Origin: Acinetobacter sp. XS-4
GTDB lineage: Bacteria > Pseudomonadota > Gammaproteobacteria > Pseudomonadales > Moraxellaceae
DNA: 64,000 bases
Direction: 5' to 3'
NCBI RefSeq assembly: GCF_023920705.1
Contig: NZ_CP094657.1
Location: forward strand, 1,240,001-1,304,000
The position numbers were made by a program, and so were the translations under genes. This document shows, piece by piece, positions 17,512 through 26,011 of this stretch. The first letter of the stretch is position 1. Each line of letters begins with the position of its first letter. Under the pieces are notes generated by a model. The model had not been told where the DNA came from. It worked only from the letters and a program-made list of their open reading frames with translations, and did not search any database.

Positions 17512-18411
17512 ATGCCCAAACCGATAGTCGATGTCGCTATAGCAATCTTGATCCATCGTGGAAAAATACTGGTTGGATGGCGCGAAGAGCAGCAACATCA
17601 AGGTGGAAAGCATGAGTTTCCTGGAGGAAAGGTTGAGCAGGGTGAAACACCTGAAGAAGCCTGTCGCCGTGAAATCTATGAAGAAGTGGGTATTGGTTTA
17701 AAAGATTGGCACCAATTTAATTATATTCACCATGAGTATGATGACATTATCGTCAATTTACATTTATTCCATAGTTATGTGCCTGATGAACTATTAAATC
17801 TTATTCATCAACCATGGGCATGGTATACACGTGAACAGTTACTTTACTTAAACTTTCCAAAAGCGAATAAAGACATCATAAAACGACTTTATTGGCCTCA
17901 TTTCATCAAAATTAGCAATACGCTTACATCGGTAGGAAGCAGTGATGCTTTATTGTATTGGCGTATAGAAGATGAATCTGACCAGCAATCAATAGAGCAA
18001 TTAAGCACTTTAGATGAAAATCAGTTATCAAACTTAATTATTAATGTAGATATCTGGCAGCAGTTGAGCCCTGAATTAAAAAAACAGATTAAGACTGTTC
18101 ATTTAAAACAATCTCAGCTCATGAATTTGCATAAAGGCGATTTAACAATGGGCGTGCGTTATATTGCCGCTTGTCATGATGCAGTTTCTTTAAAGCAAGC
18201 TGAGCAGATTGGTTGTGATGCTGTTTTTATTAGTCCTGTAAAGCCAACAACGACTCATCCAGAAGCTGTGGCATTAGGTTGGGAACGTTTTGCAGATCTA
18301 GCTCAAAATAGCCATATTCCAGTTTTTGCATTAGGAGGAGTGCATCCTGATGATTTAGCTACTGCACAGCAGCATGGTGCATATGGTTTAGCAGGCATTC
18401 GTAATTTCTAA
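17512..18411 (+). CDS. Nudix hydrolase - thiamine-phosphate-synthase-like fusion
   Basis: This two-domain protein has 299 residues from the ATG at 17512. The N-terminal domain (about 1-130) is a MutT-type Nudix hydrolase with an intact box GX5EX7REUXEEXGU (GKVEQGETPEEACRREIYEEVGI), expected to clean oxidised nucleotides. The C-terminal half (about 165-299) resembles ThiE/TenI, with GVRYIAACHDAVSLKQAEQ, FISPVKPTTTHP and IPVFALGGVHPDD. Such fusions are known in Pseudomonas-like bacteria. It is doubtful that the ThiE part makes thiamine phosphate. Frame upstream of 17512 is open to 17485 but starts with a non-ATG. Confidence 0.85.
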   Translation: MPKPIVDVAIAILIHRGKILVGWREEQQHQGGKHEFPGGKVEQGETPEEACRREIYEEVGIGLKDWHQFNYIHHEYDDIIVNLHLFHSYVPDELLNLIHQPWAWYTREQLLYLNFPKANKDIIKRLYWPHFIKISNTLTSVGSSDALLYWRIEDESDQQSIEQLSTLDENQLSNLIINVDIWQQLSPELKKQIKTVHLKQSQLMNLHKGDLTMGVRYIAACHDAVSLKQAEQIGCDAVFISPVKPTTTHPEAVALGWERFADLAQNSHIPVFALGGVHPDDLATAQQHGAYGLAGIRNF

Positions 18412-18424
18412 TAAAAAAATAAAT

Positions 18425-18456
18425 AAGCATTAAAAGCTAGAGCGCTTTTAATGCTT
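18425..18456 (-). terminator. terminator overlapping the 3' end of the lipoprotein gene
   Basis: AAGCATTAAAAGC (18425-18437) pairs perfectly over 13 bp with GCTTTTAATGCTT (18444-18456). On the minus strand a T-rich tract (ATTTATTTTTTTATT) follows. The inner arm lies inside the last codons of the gene ending at 18437, so the stem is partly coding. Confidence 0.8.
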
Positions 18457-18988
18457 GTTGCGCTTCTTGAACAGTTTTTTGATTATTACGTTGTTGTCCA
18501 GCTTTTAAAATGGTCAACCAAAGTTGCTTTTTCATCGCCTGACTTTGGGCAAAACTCAAACCACGTCGTGCTAAAGACTCAGCATTAGAATATTGCTGTT
18601 TATGATTTGCCGTAAGGGCAAGAAATAAGTAAGTCTCAGCCGCTTGTGGTGCTAAACGCTGTGCCTGAAGTGCATAGCGTTCAGCCTCTGACCATTGCTG
18701 GTTTTTGTAAGCTTGCTGTGTTTTCTGCATTAATACTTTAAATGCAGGTAATTGACTTCCATCATCATTAAAGCGTTGAAGCTTCTTTTGCTGAGGAACA
18801 ATCACCTGTAAATTTTTGCGTTGAATTTCTGGATGTTCATAAGGTGTAATTTTTACACCTGATGGAGTTTCCGTATTTTTCTTCACTGGTGGAGTAGGTG
18901 TTTTCTCTTTGGATTCAGAATGATCAGGCAAAGTTGTACAGCCGACCATAAGAACAGCACCAATATAAAAAACACCTTTCTTCAACAT
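18437..18988 (-). CDS. TPR-containing lipoprotein
   Basis: This 183-residue predicted lipoprotein has a signal peptide with lipobox LMVGC (Cys17), a low-complexity Lys/Pro/Glu linker (about 22-50), then helical TPR-like repeats (about 75-183, e.g. YKNQQWSEAERYALQAQRLAPQ and NAESLARRGLSFAQ). The gene starts 21 bases downstream of mrcB on the same strand, so it is probably co-transcribed. It could be an outer-membrane partner of PBP1b, in the manner of LpoB or NlpI, but it lacks visible LpoB homology. That link is inference from position. Confidence 0.72.
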   Translation of the reverse strand: MLKKGVFYIGAVLMVGCTTLPDHSESKEKTPTPPVKKNTETPSGVKITPYEHPEIQRKNLQVIVPQQKKLQRFNDDGSQLPAFKVLMQKTQQAYKNQQWSEAERYALQAQRLAPQAAETYLFLALTANHKQQYSNAESLARRGLSFAQSQAMKKQLWLTILKAGQQRNNQKTVQEAQQALKAL

Positions 18989-19009
18989 ATCCTAATTTCC
19001 TGTTTACGC

Positions 19010-21406
19010 TTAGTTGTTATAACTACCAGTTGAAATTACACGTGAATTATTTGACAGATCTTGTTGCATCTGACTTTCACTTTCACGAATATAACTGTCG
19101 GTATTATCATCCTGAGAGTCAGGCGTTGTGTTATCACTTTGTGGCGTATATGTTGGATCAACTTGATAATAAGGTGCGCCACATGGCGTAGCACGGTGCG
19201 GAACTGTATGCGTTAGCATCGGAATATACATAGCACCATCACAAGCCTGAGCAGATAAATCACCCGTTGCACGATCAATCCACTGCCACTGTACAGTGTC
19301 TGGTTGACGTATATTCACAGGAGTTTGACGTAACTGTTTCATCACGTTAGTCCATACTGGCAATGCACCAGATGAACCAGTTAATCCTGTTACTTTATTG
19401 TCATCTAAACCTAACCATACTACAGCGACATGGTTACCCGAATAACCAGCAAACCATGAGTCACGTGTATCGTTAGTCGTACCTGATTTACCCGCCAATT
19501 TTAAAGCTGGAGATAAGCTGCTATAGGCTGAACGACCAGTACCCGAAGACATAACCTGTTGTAAACCGTAATTCATAATATAGCCAACAGATGGATCAAT
19601 CGTTTGTTGAACATTCAGGCCATAACGGTCAAGTAAACGACCATTCGCATCTACCACAGACCGAATTGCACGAGTTGGATATTTAAAGCCGCCTGTAGCG
19701 AAGTTTTCATAGATTCCGAGCACTTCCATTGGTGACATATTGACTGCCCCAAGGAAAATAGAAGGGTAGGCAGGAATCGTTGATTCAACACCAAACTTTC
19801 TTAGATTATTGGTAAATGTTGATAAACCAAACTCTTGACCCAAACGTACAGCTGATAGGTTGTATGAGTTTGCTAATGCTTCACTCAGACTCACTACACC
19901 ATGTCCACCACCACTATAGTTTTTAGGTGTCCAGCTTTTACCACTATCTACAGGAACACTGATTGGAGCATCTTCAATTTGGCTTGCCCAATTATAACGT
20001 CCAGATTCGATAGCACTTAAATAAATCACAGGTTTCAATAAAGAACCGACTTGACGTTTCGCATCTAAAGCACGGTTAAAACCAGTAAAATCTTGTGTAG
20101 AACCAACTGCCGCAACGAGCTCGCCATTTTCAGGATGTGCAATCAGTACAGCACCTTGTAAATTTTTCAAACGTGCTGGGTTGCTGTTGGCTAAGCGATC
20201 TACTGAAGCTTTAAACGCGTTTTGAACTTGGGTTTGAGTAATTGGGTCTAAGGTCGTAAAAATACGTAAGCCTTGATTGGTTAAATCACTTTCTTGATAT
20301 TCTGTGCGCAATTGACGACGCACAATATCTAAAAAGTCTGGGAACTTTGCAGGCCCTAAACTTGGTTTACTTAACACATTTAAAGGACGTGCAATTTCAT
20401 CTTCATATTCGGCTTGAGTTAAATAACCCATCACACGCATGTTATTTAACACAGTGTCACGGCGTTTTTTTGCACCTTCAGGGTTTTTCCAAGGATTATA
20501 TAAAGAAGGGCCTTGAACCAAACCGACTAAATAAGCTTGTTGTGCAACGCTAAGCTCACGTAATGGTAAACCAAAATAAAATTGTGAAGCCAAACCATAG
20601 CCATTAATTGAGTAGCTACCATTTTGGCCTAAATTCACTTCATTTAAATAGGCTTCTAAAATTTCATCTTTGCTGTAATGCAGCTCGATGAGTAAAGCCA
20701 TTAATGCTTCATTGACTTTACGTTTTAATGTGCGTTCAGGAGTGAGGTAGAAGTTTTTAACTAATTGTTGAGTCAGGGTTGAACCACCTTGACGCTTTCC
20801 ACCCGTAACATTACTAACCAATGCACGAGCTGTACCGCGAATTGAAATACCATGATGATGATAAAAATTGCGGTCTTCTGTAGAAATTAAAGCTTCAATG
20901 AGTGGTTTAGGGACATTATTCAGTTTAATGAGTACGCGGTCTTCATTGTGTTGAGGATAAATTCCTCCAATGAGTAACGGTTCTAAGCGTGCAACGCCGG
21001 TTGAAGAAGGTTTGGTACTTCGTACTTCAACAACTTGATCATTTGCAAAACTTAACTCTAAGACTTGTTCAGGTTCAACACTGTCACCGTAGTCAAAACC
21101 ACGTGTGTGGATATACATATTGCTGCCTTGAGCAACATAACTTCCAGACTTGTCATAATTACTTGAAGTTTTGTAACCCAATAGCTTTAATTCTTGAGTA
21201 AAATTTGCTTGAGAAATAGGCGCGTTGTTATAAATTTCCAAAGGGCGTGCAAACACTTTGGCAGGAATATCCCACCGCTGTCCTTCAAATTTTTCACGGA
21301 TAATATTATCTAAACGAATCAGATAGATACTAAGAGCAATAAAAGCACCAATGATCAAAATGGAAAAGATTAGTGCAAAGAAACCGATACCACGTTCAAA
21401 CTTCAT
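19010..21406 (-). CDS. mrcB: PBP1b, bifunctional peptidoglycan synthase
   Basis: This class A penicillin-binding protein polymerises and cross-links peptidoglycan. From the ATG at 21406 it has 798 residues, matching the Acinetobacter PBP1b length I recall; an ATG 8 codons earlier is also open. It has a short cytoplasmic tail and a TM helix at about 8-30. The glycosyltransferase shows E177 (STEDRNFYHHHG) and GGSTLTQQLVKN. The transpeptidase shows S455-L-L-K458, S514-Y-N516 and K640-S-G. The C-terminus is Ser/Asp/Thr-rich. The TPR lipoprotein gene follows. Confidence 0.92.
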   Translation of the reverse strand: MKFERGIGFFALIFSILIIGAFIALSIYLIRLDNIIREKFEGQRWDIPAKVFARPLEIYNNAPISQANFTQELKLLGYKTSSNYDKSGSYVAQGSNMYIHTRGFDYGDSVEPEQVLELSFANDQVVEVRSTKPSSTGVARLEPLLIGGIYPQHNEDRVLIKLNNVPKPLIEALISTEDRNFYHHHGISIRGTARALVSNVTGGKRQGGSTLTQQLVKNFYLTPERTLKRKVNEALMALLIELHYSKDEILEAYLNEVNLGQNGSYSINGYGLASQFYFGLPLRELSVAQQAYLVGLVQGPSLYNPWKNPEGAKKRRDTVLNNMRVMGYLTQAEYEDEIARPLNVLSKPSLGPAKFPDFLDIVRRQLRTEYQESDLTNQGLRIFTTLDPITQTQVQNAFKASVDRLANSNPARLKNLQGAVLIAHPENGELVAAVGSTQDFTGFNRALDAKRQVGSLLKPVIYLSAIESGRYNWASQIEDAPISVPVDSGKSWTPKNYSGGGHGVVSLSEALANSYNLSAVRLGQEFGLSTFTNNLRKFGVESTIPAYPSIFLGAVNMSPMEVLGIYENFATGGFKYPTRAIRSVVDANGRLLDRYGLNVQQTIDPSVGYIMNYGLQQVMSSGTGRSAYSSLSPALKLAGKSGTTNDTRDSWFAGYSGNHVAVVWLGLDDNKVTGLTGSSGALPVWTNVMKQLRQTPVNIRQPDTVQWQWIDRATGDLSAQACDGAMYIPMLTHTVPHRATPCGAPYYQVDPTYTPQSDNTTPDSQDDNTDSYIRESESQMQQDLSNNSRVISTGSYNN

Positions 21407-21591
21407 AAAAATGAGATAAAACCCTAACAATGCCTGTAATGATGCGATAGCTTGTCATCAATTTGCAATGATAAAACTGTGAATAATTGGAAAAGTTAGA
21501 TTGAATTTTACAGCATCTTGTAGTTATGTTTTTTTAAATTAATCGGGTTAATGTTATTATAGGCAAGTATCGCAGCGGAGCTTACTCATTC

Positions 21592-22500
21592 GTGCAAATT
21601 TCACATAAGTCCTTCAGAAACGTCGGGTTAATCGGTCGACCAGATAAATCATCAGTTGTAGAAACACTCTGTTTAATTCATGATCATTTATTGAACTTAG
21701 GTTTGAACCCCATTTTTGATCAGGAAACAGCCGAATTAGTGCCTTATGATCATGCACAGATAGTAAGCCGTCATTTATTAGGTGAAGTTGCTGATTTAGT
21801 TATTGTGGTTGGAGGAGATGGTTCTTTACTCCATGCTGCAAGGGCTTTGGTTCGTTACAATACGCCTGTAATTGGTATCAACCGTGGACGGTTAGGTTTT
21901 TTAACTGATATCAAACCTTCAGAAGCTATTTTTAAACTTGATCAAGTCCTTCAAGGGCATTTTCAACTTGATCGCCGTTTCTTACTTGAAATGGAAGTAA
22001 GAACAAATGGCGAAGTCATTTATGATGCAATTGCTTTAAATGATGTCGTTTTGCATTCAGGTAAGTCGGTCCACATGATTGACTTTGAACTTAACATTGA
22101 TGGCCAATACGTTTATCGCCAGCATAGTGATGGTTTAATTGTTTCGACTCCAACTGGATCAACGGCCTATGCTTTGTCAGGCGGTGGACCAATTTTACAT
22201 CCAAGCATGGACGCGATTGCATTAGTTCCAATGCACCCTCATACCTTGTCATCACGACCAATCGTTGTTGGTGGTCAAAGCGAAATTAAGATTGTTATTC
22301 GCGAAAATCGAGTGTTACCAATGGTGAGTGCAGATGGACAACATAGTATATCGCTCAATGTTGGAGATAGTTTACACATCCGCAAACATCCATTTAAACT
22401 AAGTTTATTGCATCCACCAGGTTATGATTTTTATATGGCCTGCCGTACCAAACTTGGTTGGAACCAAGATTTTGAATCTTTCCAAAGAGATGAATCATGA
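21592..22500 (+). CDS. nadK: NAD kinase
   Basis: This enzyme phosphorylates NAD+ to NADP+. Its 302 residues include the GGDGSLLHAAR motif (about residues 80-90), GINRGRLGFLTDI, the NDVVLHSGK motif and SDGLIVSTPTGSTAYALSGGGPI. The gene starts with GTG at 21592; GGAG lies 11 bases upstream and there is no better in-frame start, since NVGLIGRP lies only 11 residues in. The stop overlaps the yeaC start by 4 bases. Confidence 0.93.
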   Translation: MQISHKSFRNVGLIGRPDKSSVVETLCLIHDHLLNLGLNPIFDQETAELVPYDHAQIVSRHLLGEVADLVIVVGGDGSLLHAARALVRYNTPVIGINRGRLGFLTDIKPSEAIFKLDQVLQGHFQLDRRFLLEMEVRTNGEVIYDAIALNDVVLHSGKSVHMIDFELNIDGQYVYRQHSDGLIVSTPTGSTAYALSGGGPILHPSMDAIALVPMHPHTLSSRPIVVGGQSEIKIVIRENRVLPMVSADGQHSISLNVGDSLHIRKHPFKLSLLHPPGYDFYMACRTKLGWNQDFESFQRDES

Positions 22501-22769
22501 ATATTGAACAAATGCTATCTATTTTAAACCCTGAGATTGTAGAGCGTTTAAAAACAGCAGTAGAAATTGGTAAATGGCCAAATGGCGTTGTTTTAACAAA
22601 AGAGCAGCGTGAAACTTGTATGCAAGCTGTAATTGCTTGGGAGTTAAAGAACTTACCAGAAGAGCAGCGTAGTGGTTATATTGACCGCGGTACAAAAGAA
22701 GAGGGTGAGGTTTGTGAAGATGATCACCACAAACATGAGCCAGAATTTAAACCAATTCGTTTTGTTTAA
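22497..22769 (+). CDS. yeaC: YeaC-family (DUF1315) protein
   Basis: This is a 90-residue soluble protein of the DUF1315/YeaC family. The core pattern MLSILNPEIVERLKTAVEIGKWPNGVVLTKEQRETCMQAVIAWE is family-typical, as is the acidic, His-rich tail (CEDDHHKHEPEFKPI). It is translationally coupled to nadK through an ATGA overlap. The function is unknown. It ends just before the structured repeat at 22858. Confidence 0.8.
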   Translation: MNIEQMLSILNPEIVERLKTAVEIGKWPNGVVLTKEQRETCMQAVIAWELKNLPEEQRSGYIDRGTKEEGEVCEDDHHKHEPEFKPIRFV

Positions 22770-22857
22770 AATTTTATAAGACAGAAAACTTATTTTTGGT
22801 TATTCCATATGGCCTTGAATACCATGTTTTTCATGAGTTATAGCATATAGGCTTTAA

Positions 22858-22970
22858 TTACTTTTAAAGGATTAAAAGTAAGCAAAAATCCTTTGTATCA
22901 CTGACGATACTTCCATGTATCGCAGTGATACGGTCGACATCCATGTCGACTTTCACGATAGCATCTGTTA
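22858..22970 (+). repeat. multi-hairpin structured repeat, copy A
   Basis: From left to right: a 10-bp hairpin TTACTTTTAA-AGGA-TTAAAAGTAA (22858-22881); a linker ending CCTTTG; a long hairpin (22895-22931) with a 9-bp lower stem, one bulged A (22904), a 6-bp upper stem and loop TTCCAT; a short hairpin GTCGAC-ATCCAT-GTCGAC (22933-22950); three bases; then CACGATAGC (22954-22962) and TGTTA. Copy B at 37546-37662 has the same order, spacings, loops and bulge but different stem arms. It lies between the convergent ends of yeaC and ybiB. Confidence 0.85.
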
Positions 22971-22971
22971 A

Positions 22972-23985
22972 CTACGAATTAAGATTGCTTGAATTACGTG
23001 TTTCCCATAACACTTTTGCTTTCTGCATTGCTTCTTCAAAACTAGCAACAACTCCCATGGTATATAGTGCAATTCCGATGGTTTCTGTTACTGCCATTTC
23101 ACCGTATTCATGGTGCTGTTGACCTAACCATACTGCTTTAAAAGTTGCTAAATCTAATTCTTCTTCAATTGGACTGCGTTCAGGCGTGAGTTTTGGTAAC
23201 TCGTGTTCATAAAGTTCACCATTTTTAATACCGCAAATGAGTGTTTTTGCATCTGGATTTCGCTCAAACTCACCCCCTTCACCTTTAATGACAGCACTAT
23301 TTTGATAGCCTAAGCGCAATGCACTATGTTGATGTGAAGTTCGATAAGCTGGATGGAATATTGCTTGTAAGGTGGCTTTAGCACTAAAAGGATTGATTAA
23401 GCGAGCTAATGTATGAATAGGTGAGCGTAGACCCATTACATTTCTTAAAGAAATCAGTTCACTTAAAACTGGTGAAATCACATCTAGTGGTAAGTATGCG
23501 AAATTTTGCTCTGCTAATTGTGTTCGTACTTCTTGTTCAGAATGACAAATTTGATAACCCAGATATTCTAAAACCTGTTCGGTATAAACACGGTTAAGCG
23601 TGTGACCTGATGCACCATGCATAACAATCTTATGGCCATGCTGGGCAAGCGTAAGAGCAGCTAATAAAAACCAAGGATAATGTTTTCGTTTACCCGCATA
23701 AGATGACCAGTCTAAATCAACTTCCAATGGCTGAAAATTGAGTTGATCTCTAGTGGCTTGAACAAATCCCGCGAGTTCATCAATAGATTCTTCTTTAACA
23801 CGAAGTAGCATTAAAAAAGCACCTAACTGTACATCAAGTACTTCACCTTTTAAAATCATGGTAAATGCTTGATAAGCTTCTTCATAGCTTAAAGAGCGTG
23901 AACCGCTTTTACCCTTACCTAAAATACGGACATATTGAGCGAATGGGTGTTCAGCATCTTTATAGATATTACGTTTAGTATTCAT
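22972..23985 (-). CDS. ybiB: YbiB/TrpD2-family protein
   Basis: This 337-residue protein is related to anthranilate phosphoribosyltransferase (TrpD) but of the TrpD2/YbiB subgroup, known as nucleic-acid-binding rather than tryptophan-making. It has the helical N-terminal domain (FAQYVRILGKGKSGSRSLSYEEAYQAF), then HGASGHTLNRVYTEQVLEYLGY and LRSPIHTLARLINPFSAKATLQAIFHP. The PRPP-binding GTGGD loop of true TrpD is not visible (HGASGH instead). In E. coli ybiB is a LexA/DNA-damage gene. It stands alone, ending at repeat copy A. Confidence 0.82.
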   Translation of the reverse strand: MNTKRNIYKDAEHPFAQYVRILGKGKSGSRSLSYEEAYQAFTMILKGEVLDVQLGAFLMLLRVKEESIDELAGFVQATRDQLNFQPLEVDLDWSSYAGKRKHYPWFLLAALTLAQHGHKIVMHGASGHTLNRVYTEQVLEYLGYQICHSEQEVRTQLAEQNFAYLPLDVISPVLSELISLRNVMGLRSPIHTLARLINPFSAKATLQAIFHPAYRTSHQHSALRLGYQNSAVIKGEGGEFERNPDAKTLICGIKNGELYEHELPKLTPERSPIEEELDLATFKAVWLGQQHHEYGEMAVTETIGIALYTMGVVASFEEAMQKAKVLWETRNSSNLNS

Positions 23986-24489
23986 CGTAGTTCAAAACAA
24001 TAAAAATGATGGGATGTAGGCAGCTCAAAATGAAATGTCCACAAGTATTTAATCAATATGACATAAAAAACTGTCGAAAAAATATCAAAAGTGTTTCTTA
24101 TACTAAAGTCTTAAGGTTGCATGAGTGTTTTTTGTGCGTATTAGCTAAAAATTTAACCGAATCATTATTTAATTCGAGTACACTTTCTCGTGCTTTTTTG
24201 AGCACTCATATCATAATTTTCTGTGATTCTCCTATATCTTCAGCTTTTTATTAAAAAAGTAAGAGGTTATTTCTAACTACTCAAAGTGGTTAGAAACTTC
24301 AGGTATTCTCCTGTTTTAGAAAACAGCTTTTTTTGTTTTCATTGAGGTAGTAGGAAGGTTTTTTGTTTACAAAGAACCGTTTCCCTTTTGCGGTGTTCAT
24401 GTGAAAGGTTAGGGCTGTGTATTCGTAAAGAATAGACGTTTCATTTTGGTATTTCCAACGGACTTGGAAATATAGATTGAAGTAAAGTT
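23986..24489 (+). promoter_or_regulatory. long dctA upstream region with internal hairpins
   Basis: This 504-base gap holds no convincing gene. It holds a 12-bp hairpin (24270-24296, loop CAA, one G-T wobble), a terminator-like hairpin (24311-24335), and a 9-bp hairpin TATTTCCAA / TTGGAAATA (24450-24472) 17 bases before the dctA ATG. A structured leader of dctA or a small RNA ending at the internal terminator are both possible. Confidence 0.5.
24311..24335 (+). terminator. intrinsic terminator upstream of dctA
   Basis: CTGTTT / AAACAG with loop TAGA is followed by CTTTTTTTG. It points towards dctA but lies 155 bases before its start, so it would end a leader transcript or a small RNA. Confidence 0.65.
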
Positions 24490-25848
24490 ATGGCTAAAAA
24501 ACCGATTTATAAATCACTTTATTTTCAGGTGATTATTGCGATTATTGCGGGTGTTTTGGTAGGGCATTTTTCCCCAAGCTCAACGCAAATTGTCAATGGT
24601 GTTGAACAGCATATCCCAGGTTTAGGTGAGAAACTCAAGCCATTAGGTGATGCCTTTATTCGTTTGATCAAGATGATCATCGCTCCAGTTATTTTCTGTA
24701 CCGTGGTCAGCGGTATTGCTGGCATGGAAAGTATGAAGTCAGTCGGAAAAACTGGCGGCGTCGCGTTGTTATATTTTGAAGTTGTTTCAACAATTGCACT
24801 TCTGATTGGCCTTGTTGTAATTAACATTGCTAAACCGGGTGTAGGGATGAATATTGACCCTACAACTCTAGACACCTCGGGCATTCAAAAATACGTCAGT
24901 TCGGGTGAGTCACAATCTACCATTGATTTCTTAATGCACATCATTCCAGATACGGTTGTTGGCGCATTTGCAAATGGTGAAATCTTACAAGTCCTTCTTT
25001 TTGCAATTCTCTTTGGTTTTGCTTTACATAAGTTAGGTGATGCAGGACGTCCAGTTTTAAAATTTATTGATCAAGTTGCACATGTGTTCTTTAACATTGT
25101 GAACATGATTATGAAACTGGCTCCGATTGGTGCATTCGGTGCAATGGCATTCACCATTGGTAAATATGGCGTTGGTTCACTTGTACAATTAGGGCAATTA
25201 ATTCTCTGCTTCTATGTTACGTGTCTACTCTTTATCTTCTTGATTTTGGGTACAATCAGCCGTATGAGTGGATTCAGTATCCTCAAAATGATCCGTCTGA
25301 TTCGTGAAGAGTTATTAATTGTACTTGGTACATCTTCTTCTGAATCTGTTTTGCCTCGCATGTTGCGTAAACTTGAAATTGCAGGTTGTGAAAAGTCTGT
25401 AGTTGGTTTGGTTATTCCAACAGGTTATTCATTTAACCTTGATGGAACGTCAATTTATTTGACTATGGCAGCAATCTTTATTGCTCAGGCAACGAATACT
25501 CAGCTTGATATTCAACATCAGATCACTTTGTTATTAGTACTTTTAATTTCATCTAAGGGTGCGGCGGGTGTAACTGGATCTGGCTTTATTGTTATGGCGG
25601 CAACTTTGTCTGCTGTAGGACATATTCCAGTTGCAGGTTTGGCATTGATTTTAGGTATCGACCGTTTCATGTCAGAAGCACGTGCTTTAACTAACCTTGT
25701 TGGTAACTCTTTGGCAACAATTGTTGTTGCGAAATGGGTCGGTGCTTTAGATAAAGATAAGCTTAATGATGCTTTAAATAATCCAGATGAAGTCGACAGA
25801 AAAATGATGGAACCAAAAAGTCCTCAAGTCGCTGAAGGTCTAGATTAA
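24490..25848 (+). CDS. dctA: DctA, C4-dicarboxylate/cation symporter
   Basis: This 452-residue inner-membrane transporter belongs to the DAACS family and takes up succinate, fumarate and malate. Residue-level similarity to E. coli DctA is high in segments I recall: [60 protein letters not shown] and [20 protein letters not shown]. The serine-rich re-entrant loop and NLDGT motif are intact. GltP-type glutamate transporters are the alternative, but the match favours DctA. A strong terminator follows. Confidence 0.9.
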   Translation: MAKKPIYKSLYFQVIIAIIAGVLVGHFSPSSTQIVNGVEQHIPGLGEKLKPLGDAFIRLIKMIIAPVIFCTVVSGIAGMESMKSVGKTGGVALLYFEVVSTIALLIGLVVINIAKPGVGMNIDPTTLDTSGIQKYVSSGESQSTIDFLMHIIPDTVVGAFANGEILQVLLFAILFGFALHKLGDAGRPVLKFIDQVAHVFFNIVNMIMKLAPIGAFGAMAFTIGKYGVGSLVQLGQLILCFYVTCLLFIFLILGTISRMSGFSILKMIRLIREELLIVLGTSSSESVLPRMLRKLEIAGCEKSVVGLVIPTGYSFNLDGTSIYLTMAAIFIAQATNTQLDIQHQITLLLVLLISSKGAAGVTGSGFIVMAATLSAVGHIPVAGLALILGIDRFMSEARALTNLVGNSLATIVVAKWVGALDKDKLNDALNNPDEVDRKMMEPKSPQVAEGLD

Positions 25849-25865
25849 TTCAAAGAAACCTATAT

Positions 25866-25893
25866 AAAAAAGGAAGCTAAAGCTTCCTTTTTT
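25866..25893 (+). terminator. terminator after dctA
   Basis: A 13-bp stem AAAAAAGGAAGCT / AGCTTCCTTTTTT with a minimal AA loop and a T-run follows the dctA stop by 17 bases. Confidence 0.88.
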
Positions 25894-26011
25894 ATTGGCT
25901 GACTGAAAAGTACAGTTTTAATGAGCAGCTATGCCATGACAGTTGCTAAAAAAATGATTAGCATGCACAGCAATGAGATTCGATAAAACAATAAAGCTGA
26001 AGGAAAATATT

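Noticed and set aside
24006..24254. 82-codon frame in the dctA upstream region
   Set aside because: No ribosome site, no family likeness and an unusual Cys/Phe-rich composition; the region looks like a leader instead.
24525..24884. 119-codon frame opposite dctA
   Set aside because: It is a shadow of a strongly conserved transporter gene and resembles no protein family.
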